Notes under the pieces: model-generated | Told to the model about the DNA's origin: nothing | Databases searched by the model: none | What the model saw: only the letters and a program-made list of their open reading frames with translations | Translations under genes and position numbers: made by a program | Assembly (NCBI RefSeq): GCF_900112755.1 | Contig: NZ_FOMW01000001.1 | Location: 372,001-436,000, forward strand | Source of the DNA: Sulfitobacter brevis | GTDB taxonomy: Bacteria; Pseudomonadota; Alphaproteobacteria; Rhodobacterales; Rhodobacteraceae | Reading direction: 5' to 3' | DNA: 64,000 nt | Shown: piece after piece, positions 18,409-26,514 of the stretch | Position numbering within the stretch: the first letter of the stretch is position 1 | How the letters are laid out: each line of letters starts with the position of its first letter

Positions 18409-18756
18409 ATGAGCCGCATATTGCATGTCCTTCTCTTGGTTGTTCTCAGCTTGGGTGCCCTTTCGGACCCCAACGCCTCTGCCGCGCGTGATACGACGAT
18501 GACCCAAATGATGGCGGGAGCGGGAGCGGACGCCTGTGGTGACTGCTTGCCTCAAGATGCGGTGTTCTTGGCTGCCTGCGAAGAGGGCTGCACCCTGCCT
18601 TGTGACGTGAACGCCTCAACCTCTGGGGTGATTTCAGCAGTGGCGCTACTCGCATTTGCCCCACCCTTCGACAGCATCACACCGAGGCTGGTTTCTGATA
18701 TCGCCACGACCCTCGCTCTGGCGTGTGAGCCGTTTCCACCAAAACCGTTTGCCTGA
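18409..18756 (+). CDS. Small Cys-rich exported protein, probably copper-related
   Basis: I do not recognise a named family. The 115-residue product begins with a hydrophobic signal-like segment (residues 4-17) and has a central Cys cluster (ACGDCLPQD, then AACEEGCTLPCDV), Met-rich spots (MTQMMAG) and a second hydrophobic stretch (residues about 64-74). The start codon lies only 7 bases after the predicted -10, exactly where transcription should begin, so the mRNA may be leaderless. It is followed 88 bases later by the multicopper oxidase. A periplasmic copper-binding role is inferred from the context and the Cys/Met content. Confidence 0.65.
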   Translation: MSRILHVLLLVVLSLGALSDPNASAARDTTMTQMMAGAGADACGDCLPQDAVFLAACEEGCTLPCDVNASTSGVISAVALLAFAPPFDSITPRLVSDIATTLALACEPFPPKPFA

Positions 18757-18844
18757 TCCGTCATTTTCCGCGCCCTGCGGAACCCAAGGCCTGCGCTATC
18801 GGATGAGTTGCAGGTGAAGACATCCCAGATTTAAGGCAATACCC

Positions 18845-20263
18845 ATGACACACGCGACACCCCTCTCCCGCCGAAGCTTGTTGAAAGCCGGTGCGGCATT
18901 CGCGGCCGCACCGATACTGGCACCGCTCGCCGCTGCTGCGCAGACCTCCGCGCCGCTTACTCTGCGTGCAGGCAAAAGCAGCACCGCGCTGCGCCCTGCG
19001 CCCTACGGGCTCACCGACGTCTGGAGCTACAACGGCAGTACGCCGGGGCCAGAAATACGGGTGAAACAGGGCGAGCGGGTCCGGATTATGGCGTCGAACG
19101 CGTTGGACGAACCGACGACGATCCATTGGCACGGGATCCGCACGCCCAATGCGATGGATGGTGTTGGGGGTTTGACGCAGGCGCCGATCGAAAAGGGCGG
19201 TGAGTTCCTTTACGAGTTTGACGCCCTAGATGCGGGGACGTTCTGGTATCATCCGCATCAGCGTAGCTTTGAGCAGGTCGGTCGCGGGCTTTATGGCCCG
19301 CTGATCGTTGAAGAGGCCGATCCGGTGCAGGTGGACCGCGAGGTGACATGGATGCTGGATGACTGGCGGATGACCAATGAAGGCCAGTTGGACGACAGTT
19401 TTGGCAGTCGCCATGATGCCGCGCATGGCGGTCGGATCGGCAATACGGTCACGATCAATGGCGAAATACCCGACCGCATCGCCGTACAATCGGGCGAGCG
19501 GATCAGGCTGCGGCTGATCAATGCCGCGAATGCGCGTATTTTCGGATTGCAGTTTGGCGGACTGTCTCCGGTTGTCATTGCGATGGACGGCCAGCCCGTT
19601 ACTCCGCACACCCCGCCCGACGAGGTCGTGGTGCTTGGTCCCGCCATGCGGGTCGATCTGATCTTGGATATGTCCGGCAAGGCGGGTGACACTACCATAG
19701 TGTCGGATATTTTCTACGAGGAGCTTGAGTACGAGTTGGTAAAGCTCGCCTACGGTCCGACCGCGCTGCGCGATGCGGCCCCTGACTGGCCGATGACGCT
19801 GACGCCGAACCCGCTTTCAGAGCCGGACATTGCTGCTGCGACGCGCCACCAGATAGTCTTTAACGGGGGGATGATGGGGCAGATGATGATGGGCGCGGAT
19901 CGGGGCGCGATGATGGAGCAGATACGGCAAGGCAGCATGTGGTTCATCAACGGTAAAGCCGCGATGGATCATCTTGCCGCGCCGCTTCTGAGCCTGCCAC
20001 TGGGGTCGTCGCATATCTTTGAAATGGAGAACAGCACGGGCTGGCCGCATCCGATCCACTTCCATGGCCACAGCTTTCGCGTGATTGCGCGCAATGGGCG
20101 CCCGACGCCGCATCAGGAATGGCAAGACACGGTGATGATGGCGCCGGAAGAACGGGTCGAGATTGCCTTTGTCGCCGATAATCCGGGCGACTGGATGTTC
20201 CATTGTCACATTCTGGAGCATCAGGCGGCAGGAATGATGGGCTTTGTGCGCGTGGAGGTTTAG
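18845..20263 (+). CDS. Multicopper oxidase (CueO/CopA-like)
   Basis: This periplasmic cuprous oxidase has 472 residues. A Tat signal (SRRSLLKAG at residues 8-16) fits export of a folded, copper-loaded enzyme. The copper-binding motifs are all present: HWHG near residue 94, WYHPHQ near 134, HPIHFHGHSF near 402 and HCHILEHQAAGMM near 453. A Met-rich segment (GGMMGQMMMGADRGAMM, residues about 341-357) resembles the Cu(I)-capturing insert of CueO. With the upstream Cys-rich protein and CueR-like promoter it forms a copper-detoxification unit. Confidence 0.92.
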   Translation: MTHATPLSRRSLLKAGAAFAAAPILAPLAAAAQTSAPLTLRAGKSSTALRPAPYGLTDVWSYNGSTPGPEIRVKQGERVRIMASNALDEPTTIHWHGIRTPNAMDGVGGLTQAPIEKGGEFLYEFDALDAGTFWYHPHQRSFEQVGRGLYGPLIVEEADPVQVDREVTWMLDDWRMTNEGQLDDSFGSRHDAAHGGRIGNTVTINGEIPDRIAVQSGERIRLRLINAANARIFGLQFGGLSPVVIAMDGQPVTPHTPPDEVVVLGPAMRVDLILDMSGKAGDTTIVSDIFYEELEYELVKLAYGPTALRDAAPDWPMTLTPNPLSEPDIAAATRHQIVFNGGMMGQMMMGADRGAMMEQIRQGSMWFINGKAAMDHLAAPLLSLPLGSSHIFEMENSTGWPHPIHFHGHSFRVIARNGRPTPHQEWQDTVMMAPEERVEIAFVADNPGDWMFHCHILEHQAAGMMGFVRVEV

Positions 20264-20406
20264 GGGTCGGGAGCTTGGAGCGCTGGATAGGCGATTGATC
20301 CTCCTGTTGCGATGAGAGGGCTTTGCCCCCTCAAACTCCCCCGAGTTATTCTGGTCGAAAAGTGATCAGAAGGTCGCTGACGGGAGGTGCTCTGAGGAGC
20401 AAGCAC

Positions 20407-20439
20407 AGCTTGTCGCAGCGCCCAGCGCGGCGACAAGCT
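20407..20439. terminator. Inverted repeat between the multicopper oxidase and aminotransferase genes
   Basis: A perfect 10-bp inverted repeat (AGCTTGTCGC against GCGACAAGCT) with a 13-base loop lies in the 191-base gap between two convergent genes and could end both transcripts. The same gap holds a REP-like stretch at about 20313-20350 (GAGGG-CTTTGC-CCCTC). Confidence 0.5.
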
Positions 20440-20454
20440 GCAACAGATGGGGCG

Positions 20455-21381
20455 CTATGCGCCGGTCGTTTGTTCGATCAGTTCTTTGTACAAAGCGCGC
20501 AGCTTGCGGGTGATCGGATGGCTGCCATCGCCGATCGGCTTGCCATCTATGCTCGCTACGGGGGTTTGTGCGCCGAAGGTGCCGGTCAAAAACGCCTCGT
20601 TCGCACCGTAGGCTTCATAGAGCGAATAGTTCTTTTCAAATACCGGAATATCATTGGCGCGGCATAGGTCGATGACCTTCTGGCGCGTCACACCGTTCAT
20701 GCAGTAATCGCCCGTCGAGGTCCAAACCTCGCCACGGCGCACGATGAAGAAGTTGCAGGCATTGGTGGTATTCACAAAGCCATGCGGATCGAGCATCAGC
20801 GCTTCATCCGCACCTGCGGCTTCGGCTTGCAGGCAAGCAATGATACAGTTGAGTTTGGAGTGGCTGTTAAGCTTGGCATCCTGGCTCATCGGCAGACCGC
20901 GGACTTGAGGCACAGTCGCAAGGCGGATGCCTTGACTGCTGAGGCTGTCAACGGGTTTGGAATGTTCGAGGATCATCACCAATGTCGGACCGGAGCGGCT
21001 GAGGCTCGGGTGTTGGAACGGCTTGTCCTTGATGCCACGGGTCAGCATCAGGCGGCAGTGCACATCGTTGGTCATACCGTTGGCGGCAGCGGTCCGGTTC
21101 AGCGCGTCCAACATCTCCGCTTTGGTCAGCCCCACGTCGAGCGAGACAGTTTTGCAGGAGTTGTAGAACCGGTCCATGTGTTCGTCGAGAAACGCCCATG
21201 TGCCGTTATAAAGCCGCAAGCCTTCCCACATACCGTCGCCCAGCATGAAACCGGAATCGTAAACCGACACTTTGGCGTCATCACGGTGGACGATGCCGCC
21301 GTTGACGTAGATCTTGATGTCGAGGTTGCGGGCGTCCTGCTCGGCATCGTGGGTGGTGTGGCTGGTTTCATTGGCGGTCAT
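20455..21381 (-). CDS. Class IV aminotransferase (BCAT / D-amino acid transaminase family)
   Basis: This PLP enzyme of 308 residues belongs to fold type IV. Visible markers are the N-terminal GFMLGDGMWEGLRLYNG (substrate loop), the Lys in SHSKLN that should bind PLP (residues about 170-175) and the phosphate-binding NNAC-like segment TTNACNFF (residues about 207-214). It could be a branched-chain or D-amino-acid transaminase; the sequence alone does not decide. It lies 66 bases after the TAXI receptor gene on the same strand, so both are probably controlled by the divergent GntR regulator. Confidence 0.85.
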   Translation of the reverse strand: MTANETSHTTHDAEQDARNLDIKIYVNGGIVHRDDAKVSVYDSGFMLGDGMWEGLRLYNGTWAFLDEHMDRFYNSCKTVSLDVGLTKAEMLDALNRTAAANGMTNDVHCRLMLTRGIKDKPFQHPSLSRSGPTLVMILEHSKPVDSLSSQGIRLATVPQVRGLPMSQDAKLNSHSKLNCIIACLQAEAAGADEALMLDPHGFVNTTNACNFFIVRRGEVWTSTGDYCMNGVTRQKVIDLCRANDIPVFEKNYSLYEAYGANEAFLTGTFGAQTPVASIDGKPIGDGSHPITRKLRALYKELIEQTTGA

Positions 21382-21447
21382 AGGTTGGCCTTTATCTGCT
21401 AAAAGGGAGAACCGCGCCGGCGGACCGGCGCGGAGAACGGGGTGGCG

Positions 21448-22419
21448 TTACACCCAGCCACGCTCTTTGTAATAGCGCACAGCCCCTTCGTGCAGCGGAG
21501 CGATGGTGCCGTTCGAGATCATGTCCTCTTCCTTCAGGTCGGTGAAGGCAGGGTGCAGTTTCTTGAAGCGGTCGAAATTTTCGAACAGTGCTTTCACTAC
21601 CGCGTAAACCGCATCGTCGCTTGTGGCTGTCGAGGAGACGAGCGTGGCGAGCGGGCCGTAGCTGTTAATCGTGTCAGGCTGGCCTTTATAGAGGCCTGCT
21701 GCGATGGCGGCTTGTGAATAATACACAGTATCGGCGACCAGATTTTCAACTTCCGGCCCGTCCACCTGCACAAATACCGTATCGCAAGACACGGTCGCTT
21801 CGGTGATATTGCCCACAGGGTGGCCCGCCGAGAACATGATCGCATCGACCTTGTTGTCGCATAGCGCGGCGGATTGCTCGGCCGATTTCAACTCTGACGC
21901 CAGTGCAAATTCGCTGACCTCGATGCCGATGGCGTCCAGCAGTACTTCTGCTGTGGCGCGTGAACCTGATCCGGGGTTGCCGATGTTGACCCGCTTGCCG
22001 CGCAGGTCTTGCATGGTGGTGATCCCGGCATCAGCGCGGGCCAGAATGGTCACCACGTCGGCGTGGGCCGACAGCACAGAGCGCAGGTTTTCGTCAGGCC
22101 CGTTCTCGGCGAAGGAGCTGGTGCCGTTCATCGCGTGGAACTGCCAGTCCGACTGGACGACGCCAAAGTTCAGGTCCCCTGCCCGAATGCCGTTCAGGTT
22201 GGCGATCGAGCCGCCTGTCGCGGGGGCGGTGCACTTGAGGCTGCCATCTTCAGAGGCGCGGTTAACCAACTGGCACAGCGACTGGCCGACCACGTAATAG
22301 ACGCCGGTCTGACCGGCCGTGCCGATGGTGATAAATTCCTCGGCCATGCTGGCGGTGGGCGCACCCATCCCCAATATGCCAAAACCGACAACGGCCGCTG
22401 CGTTACGTGTGAATTTCAT
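21448..22419 (-). CDS. TAXI family TRAP transporter solute-binding protein
   Basis: This periplasmic receptor has 323 residues. A signal peptide (residues 1-26, ending in TASMAEE) is followed by the TAXI signature ITIGTAGQTGVYYVVG. TAXI receptors work with a fused DctQM-type permease, but no such gene is adjacent, so this receptor is an orphan or uses a permease elsewhere. Known TAXI ligands include glutamate and other dicarboxylates; here the neighbouring aminotransferase hints at an amino or keto acid, which is inference. Confidence 0.9.
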   Translation of the reverse strand: MKFTRNAAAVVGFGILGMGAPTASMAEEFITIGTAGQTGVYYVVGQSLCQLVNRASEDGSLKCTAPATGGSIANLNGIRAGDLNFGVVQSDWQFHAMNGTSSFAENGPDENLRSVLSAHADVVTILARADAGITTMQDLRGKRVNIGNPGSGSRATAEVLLDAIGIEVSEFALASELKSAEQSAALCDNKVDAIMFSAGHPVGNITEATVSCDTVFVQVDGPEVENLVADTVYYSQAAIAAGLYKGQPDTINSYGPLATLVSSTATSDDAVYAVVKALFENFDRFKKLHPAFTDLKEEDMISNGTIAPLHEGAVRYYKERGWV

Positions 22420-22495
22420 GACTTCCCTCCAGTCGGAATATTACGTGCAAGCGGTCGGCGATTTGGCGAGGCCAAGGCCGTTCGCTGCAATTTAG

Positions 22496-22524
22496 ACGCT
22501 AGAGCGAGACTGTAGGATTGTCAA
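22496..22524 (-). promoter_or_regulatory. Candidate promoter of the TAXI receptor gene
   Basis: On the minus strand TTGACA (22524-22519) and TAGCGT (22501-22496) are 17 bases apart, upstream of the receptor gene. The -35 hexamer lies inside the GntR-type palindrome at 22516-22529, so binding there would block RNA polymerase. Confidence 0.5.
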
Positions 22525-22529
22525 CAATC
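22516..22529. promoter_or_regulatory. Candidate GntR/FadR-type operator
   Basis: GATTGTCAACAATC is an inverted repeat with 6-bp arms and a 2-base centre. Its core TTGTCAACAA fits the consensus TNGTNNACNA known for FadR-subfamily GntR regulators. It sits in the divergent gap between the regulator and the TAXI receptor and overlaps the receptor's -35 box. Autoregulation and repression of the receptor are inferred. Confidence 0.55.
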
Positions 22530-22597
22530 GGACAGGGAGTTTACATTTTGCATAGGATTACGTCTAAAAAGGCAGATCGCTTGGAAGGATTTGAACA

Positions 22598-23287
22598 GTG
22601 GCGCAGGTTTCGGACAATACATTGCATCCGCTGGATGAGGGCACGATTCGCCAACGCGTCGTGGCGCAACTCAAGGCCCATATCGTCAAAGGTAATTTTG
22701 TGCCCGGCCAACGTCTGACCGAGCAGCAACTCGCCAGCGCCCTTAATGTCAGCCGTGGTCCATTGCGCGAGGCCGTGCGCGATCTGTGCGATATGGGGCT
22801 GCTGGTCAGCCTCCCCTACAAAGGCCTCTATGTTCGCTCGGTCACGCCCGAAGATCTGGAGGAGCTCTACTCGCTGCGTACCACGCTTGAGACATTCGCC
22901 TTTGAGCGGTGCTGGGATAAACGCACGCCAGAGGCCATTGCCGATCTGCACAGCCGCAGCGAAGCTCTGAAAGAGGCCATTGATCTTAACGTCGACGGGC
23001 TGCGCGCGATCGAGTTGGAACTGGCTCTGCACAGTTGGAGCTTTGAGCTCAGCGGGCACAAGCTGCTGCAAAAAAGTTGGGAGTCGATGCAGTCCAACGT
23101 CTATTTCTATTTTTCCCTGCACCAACGTGCCCACGCTCGCAAAGGGCCGCTGCGCCAATCCCATGATCTTTATGTAGAGCTTGCCTGTGGCGATAGCCTC
23201 GACGCCATGAAGGCACATTTAGACGATCATATGCGACAGGGGTTTGAGCGCACGCGCGACGCGCTCTCGACCTCGCTATTCTCCTAA
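22598..23287 (+). CDS. GntR family transcriptional regulator (FCD domain)
   Basis: This regulator of 229 residues has an N-terminal winged helix (LTEQQLASALNVSRGPLREA, residues about 41-60) and a C-terminal all-helical FCD domain, which usually binds a carboxylic acid through a metal ion. It starts with GTG 22598 behind GGAAGGA. A promoter-like pair TTTACA (22540) and TCTAAA (22563) is 17 bases apart upstream. It is divergent from the TAXI receptor and aminotransferase genes and very likely controls them. Confidence 0.9.
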   Translation: MAQVSDNTLHPLDEGTIRQRVVAQLKAHIVKGNFVPGQRLTEQQLASALNVSRGPLREAVRDLCDMGLLVSLPYKGLYVRSVTPEDLEELYSLRTTLETFAFERCWDKRTPEAIADLHSRSEALKEAIDLNVDGLRAIELELALHSWSFELSGHKLLQKSWESMQSNVYFYFSLHQRAHARKGPLRQSHDLYVELACGDSLDAMKAHLDDHMRQGFERTRDALSTSLFS

Positions 23288-23471
23288 ACCGCCTTGTGCT
23301 GCGCCACGCACACATCACCTGACGCAAGGGAACCCGAGCAAAGAGCAGAAACGCACCTGTGCTATGGAACTAGCACCTGCCGCACGGGTTGGGCCGACGA
23401 ACAGCAAGATGATGGGCGCAGGCCCAGCCATTTCGCATGCACGCTCAATTTAAATGAAAAGGCCAAAACCA

Positions 23472-24146
23472 ATGAAAATTCTTATGGTTCTCACCTCCCA
23501 CGATCAACTTGGCGATACAGGGAAGAAGACGGGTTTCTGGCTCGAAGAATTCGCCGCTCCTTACTACGTCTTCAAGGACGCAGGCGCCGAGATCACACTG
23601 GCCTCGCCCAAGGGCGGCCAACCCCCGCTGGATCCGAACAGCGATTCCGACGACTCGCAGACCGAGGCCACCAAACGCTTCAAAGGCGATGACGCCGCCC
23701 AGAAAGAATTGGCCAATACCGAAGTCCTCTCCGGCATCTCGGCAGATGGCTTTGACGCGGTGTTCTACCCCGGTGGCCATGGTCCGCTTTGGGACCTCGC
23801 AGAAGACAAGGACAGTATCGCACTGATCGAATCCTTTACCAAGCTGGACCGCCCTGTCAGCGCTGTTTGCCACGCGCCAGCAGTGTTCAAGCACACCAAA
23901 GGGGCCGACGGCAAACCGCTGGTCTCGGGCAAGACAGTAACGGGCTTCACCAATACCGAAGAAGAAGGCGTTGGCCTGACCGACATCGTGCCGTTCCTCG
24001 TTGAGGATATGCTGAAGGCAAACGGCGGCAACTACGAAAAGGGCGACGACTGGGCCTCTTTCGTGGTGACCGATGGCAAGCTGGTCACGGGTCAGAACCC
24101 CGCCTCCTCCGAAGAAGCCGCGAAAAAGCTGATGGCTTTGCTGTAA
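23472..24146 (+). CDS. DJ-1/PfpI family protein (class I glutamine amidotransferase-like)
   Basis: The product has 224 residues. The nucleophilic elbow Cys is in AVCHAP (residues about 136-141), the acidic partner is probably Glu in GFWLEEF near residue 26, and PGGHGPLWDL is the adjacent family motif. These residues match the HchA/YajL-like glyoxalase III or deglycase group. I choose ATG 23472, with AAAAGG upstream, over ATG 23454. No operon partner is evident: the next gene has its own signal peptide and lies 192 bases away. Confidence 0.85.
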   Translation: MKILMVLTSHDQLGDTGKKTGFWLEEFAAPYYVFKDAGAEITLASPKGGQPPLDPNSDSDDSQTEATKRFKGDDAAQKELANTEVLSGISADGFDAVFYPGGHGPLWDLAEDKDSIALIESFTKLDRPVSAVCHAPAVFKHTKGADGKPLVSGKTVTGFTNTEEEGVGLTDIVPFLVEDMLKANGGNYEKGDDWASFVVTDGKLVTGQNPASSEEAAKKLMALL

Positions 24147-24338
24147 GCCATCAGCGGGGGCGGCCATCACCGGTCGGCCCCGCAAAGCTTCCAAATATCC
24201 ATTCCTGGAACATCCTCCTTTGCGGGACAGTGTCCTGAATTTGCACCGCGCACCGTGACATTGGTCTTGCTTAGCCCAAGGGTGATTGAAGCGCCGCGCG
24301 CACTCGTTACATGCGCTGCAAACACCACGGAGCACATG

Positions 24339-25091
24339 ATGAAAAAGACCCTTACCTTTACCGCTATTTCTCTCAGCATCCTTGCAGGCGCTGCCCAAGC
24401 CGATACGCTGAATGTCGGCATGTCTGGCGGATATTTCCCTTTTACCTTTGTGAAACTCGACGAATTGCAGGGCTTTGAAGTTGATTTCATCAACGCCATC
24501 GCTGCCGAGACCGGCGATGAGGTCAATTTTGTGACTATGTCATTTTCCGGCCTTATCGGCGCGCTGGATTCTGGGCGGATTGACACGATCGCCAACCAGA
24601 TCACCATCACGCCGGAGCGCGAGGCCAAATTCACGTTCTCGCAGCCTTATGTCTTTGACGGCGCCCAGATCGTTGTAAAAACCGGCAATGAGGGCACAAT
24701 TGGCAGTGTCGAAGACCTGAGCGGCAAGACTGTCGCGGTCAACCTTGGCTCCAATTTCGAGCAATTGTTGAACGAACTCCCCAACGCCGATCAGATCGAC
24801 ATCCGTACCTATGAAAGCAACATTGCCCAAGACACGGCACTTGGCCGGGTCGATGCATTCGTGATGGACCGCGTCTCCTCGGCGCAGTTGATCGCCGAAA
24901 GCCCGCTGCCTCTGGCGCTTGCAGGCAAGCCATTCAGCGAAATCCGCAACGCGCTGCCGTTTCGCAACGACGATAAGGGCACAGCGCTGCGCGACCGCGT
25001 AGATGCCGCGATCACCAAACTAAAAGATGACGGCACCCTGAGCGAGATTTCGCAAAAGTGGTTCGGCGCTGACATCACGAAAGCCGAGTAA
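24339..25091 (+). CDS. Amino-acid ABC transporter substrate-binding protein (family 3)
   Basis: This periplasmic receptor has 250 residues, with a signal peptide ending in AGAAQAD (residues about 13-19) and the SBP_bac_3 start LNVGMSGGYFPF. Two ATGs are adjacent; 24339 has the better GGAG spacing. It is the first gene of a three-gene importer with a permease 5 bases downstream and an ATPase. The ligand class is polar amino acids such as cystine or glutamine; finer assignment is not possible. Confidence 0.9.
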   Translation: MKKTLTFTAISLSILAGAAQADTLNVGMSGGYFPFTFVKLDELQGFEVDFINAIAAETGDEVNFVTMSFSGLIGALDSGRIDTIANQITITPEREAKFTFSQPYVFDGAQIVVKTGNEGTIGSVEDLSGKTVAVNLGSNFEQLLNELPNADQIDIRTYESNIAQDTALGRVDAFVMDRVSSAQLIAESPLPLALAGKPFSEIRNALPFRNDDKGTALRDRVDAAITKLKDDGTLSEISQKWFGADITKAE

Positions 25092-25096
25092 GCAGC

Positions 25097-25771
25097 ATGC
25101 GGGCACTGGATTTCGCGTATATGTGGGACCTAGTGCCCGTCCTGCTGGGGTATATTCCGCTGACGCTGTTCATGGCGCTGGTTGGTATGGTCTGCGCCTT
25201 GGTGCTCGCCTCGATCATGGCCGTCGAACGGGTGTTCCGCGTGCCGGTACTGGATTGGTTTGTCCGACTGTTTATCAGCTTTTTCCGCGGCACGCCGCTG
25301 CTGGTGCAGCTGTTTTTGTTTTACTACGGCCTGCCGCAGGTGTTGTCTTTCCTGACCACCATCGACGGTGTCAGCGCCACGATCATGGGGCTGACGCTGC
25401 ATTTCTCCGCCTATATGGCCGAAAGCATCCGCGCCGCGATTCTGGGCGTGGATCGCAGCCAATGGGAAGCCGCGCAGGCGGTTGGCATGACACAAGGGCA
25501 GATGATGCGGCAGATCATTATGCCACAGGCCGCCCGCGTCGCCGCACCGACCTTGGTGAATTATTTCATTGATATGATCAAAGGCACGTCGCTGGCCTTC
25601 ACCCTCGGCGTGACCGAACTGATGGGGGCGACACAAAAAGAAGCGGCGGGCAGCTTTTTGTATTTCGAGGCCTTTTTGGTCGTTGCCGCAATCTACTGGA
25701 TTATTGTCGAAGCCTTGGCGTTCGTCCAACGGCGGCTCGAAATCCATTTGAACAAGGCGCATGCGCGATGA
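25097..25771 (+). CDS. Amino-acid ABC transporter permease (HisM type)
   Basis: This inner-membrane permease has 224 residues and five or so spans. RGTPLLVQLFLFYYGLPQ (residues about 63-80) and EAAQAVGMTQGQMMRQIIMPQA (given here only as EAAQAVGMTQGQ, the EAA loop) are family markers. It overlaps the ATPase gene by ATGA. A single permease is enough if it forms a homodimer. Confidence 0.92.
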   Translation: MRALDFAYMWDLVPVLLGYIPLTLFMALVGMVCALVLASIMAVERVFRVPVLDWFVRLFISFFRGTPLLVQLFLFYYGLPQVLSFLTTIDGVSATIMGLTLHFSAYMAESIRAAILGVDRSQWEAAQAVGMTQGQMMRQIIMPQAARVAAPTLVNYFIDMIKGTSLAFTLGVTELMGATQKEAAGSFLYFEAFLVVAAIYWIIVEALAFVQRRLEIHLNKAHAR

Positions 25772-26514
25772 CGACAGGCTCTGGCATATCGATTCGTAAT
25801 CTCAGCAAATCCTTTGGCGACACCGCCGTCCTGACTGACATCTCGCTCGAGATCGCGCCCGGCGAACGGGTGGTGGTGATCGGACCCTCCGGCACCGGCA
25901 AATCGACCCTGCTGCGCTGCCTGAACTTCCTCGACCGACCGGATGCGGGCACTTTGCAGCTCGGCGATTTGAGCGTTGATGCCAAGACCGCCTCGCGTGC
26001 CGAGATACTGGCACTGCGGCGCCGCACCTCGTTTGTATTTCAAAACTATGCCCTCTTCGCCAACAAAACCGCGCGGCAAAATATCACTCAAGCACTGATC
26101 GCGGTTAAGGGTCTGTCAAAAGCCGACGCCAACCGCCGCGCCGATGATATCCTGCGTGAAACCGGCCTCACAGCCCGTGCCGAAGCCTATCCCGCCGCGC
26201 TGTCGGGTGGTCAGCAGCAGCGTGTGGGGATTGGCCGCGCGATGGCACTGGACGCTGATCTGATGCTCTTTGACGAGCCCACCTCCGCGCTCGACCCTGA
26301 ATGGGTTGGCGAGGTGCTCGACCTGATGCGCAGGGTCGCCGAAAAGCGTCAGACCATGCTGATCGTGACCCATGAGATGCAGTTCGCCCGCGAGATCGCG
26401 GACCGGATTGTTTTCATGTCCGAAGGCCGGATCATCGAGCAAGGCCCGCCTGCGCAGCTTTTGGAAAACCCGCAGGATCCGCGAACAAAGGCGTTTCTAC
26501 GGCGCGTGAGCTAA
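25768..26514 (+). CDS. Amino-acid ABC transporter ATP-binding protein
   Basis: This ATPase has 248 residues. Walker A is GPSGTGKST, the signature LSGGQQQR and Walker [10 protein letters not shown], the classical polar-amino-acid (GlnQ/HisP) set. It is the last gene of the importer operon. Its final 83 bases overlap, on the opposite strand, the end of the RTX/Hint gene. Confidence 0.92.
   Translation: MTTGSGISIRNLSKSFGDTAVLTDISLEIAPGERVVVIGPSGTGKSTLLRCLNFLDRPDAGTLQLGDLSVDAKTASRAEILALRRRTSFVFQNYALFANKTARQNITQALIAVKGLSKADANRRADDILRETGLTARAEAYPAALSGGQQQRVGIGRAMALDADLMLFDEPTSALDPEWVGEVLDLMRRVAEKRQTMLIVTHEMQFAREIADRIVFMSEGRIIEQGPPAQLLENPQDPRTKAFLRRVS

Noticed and set aside
23288-23471. Small gene in the gap before the DJ-1/PfpI gene
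   Set aside because: Short frames here lack ribosome sites and family resemblance, and they disagree with the direction of neighbouring signals.
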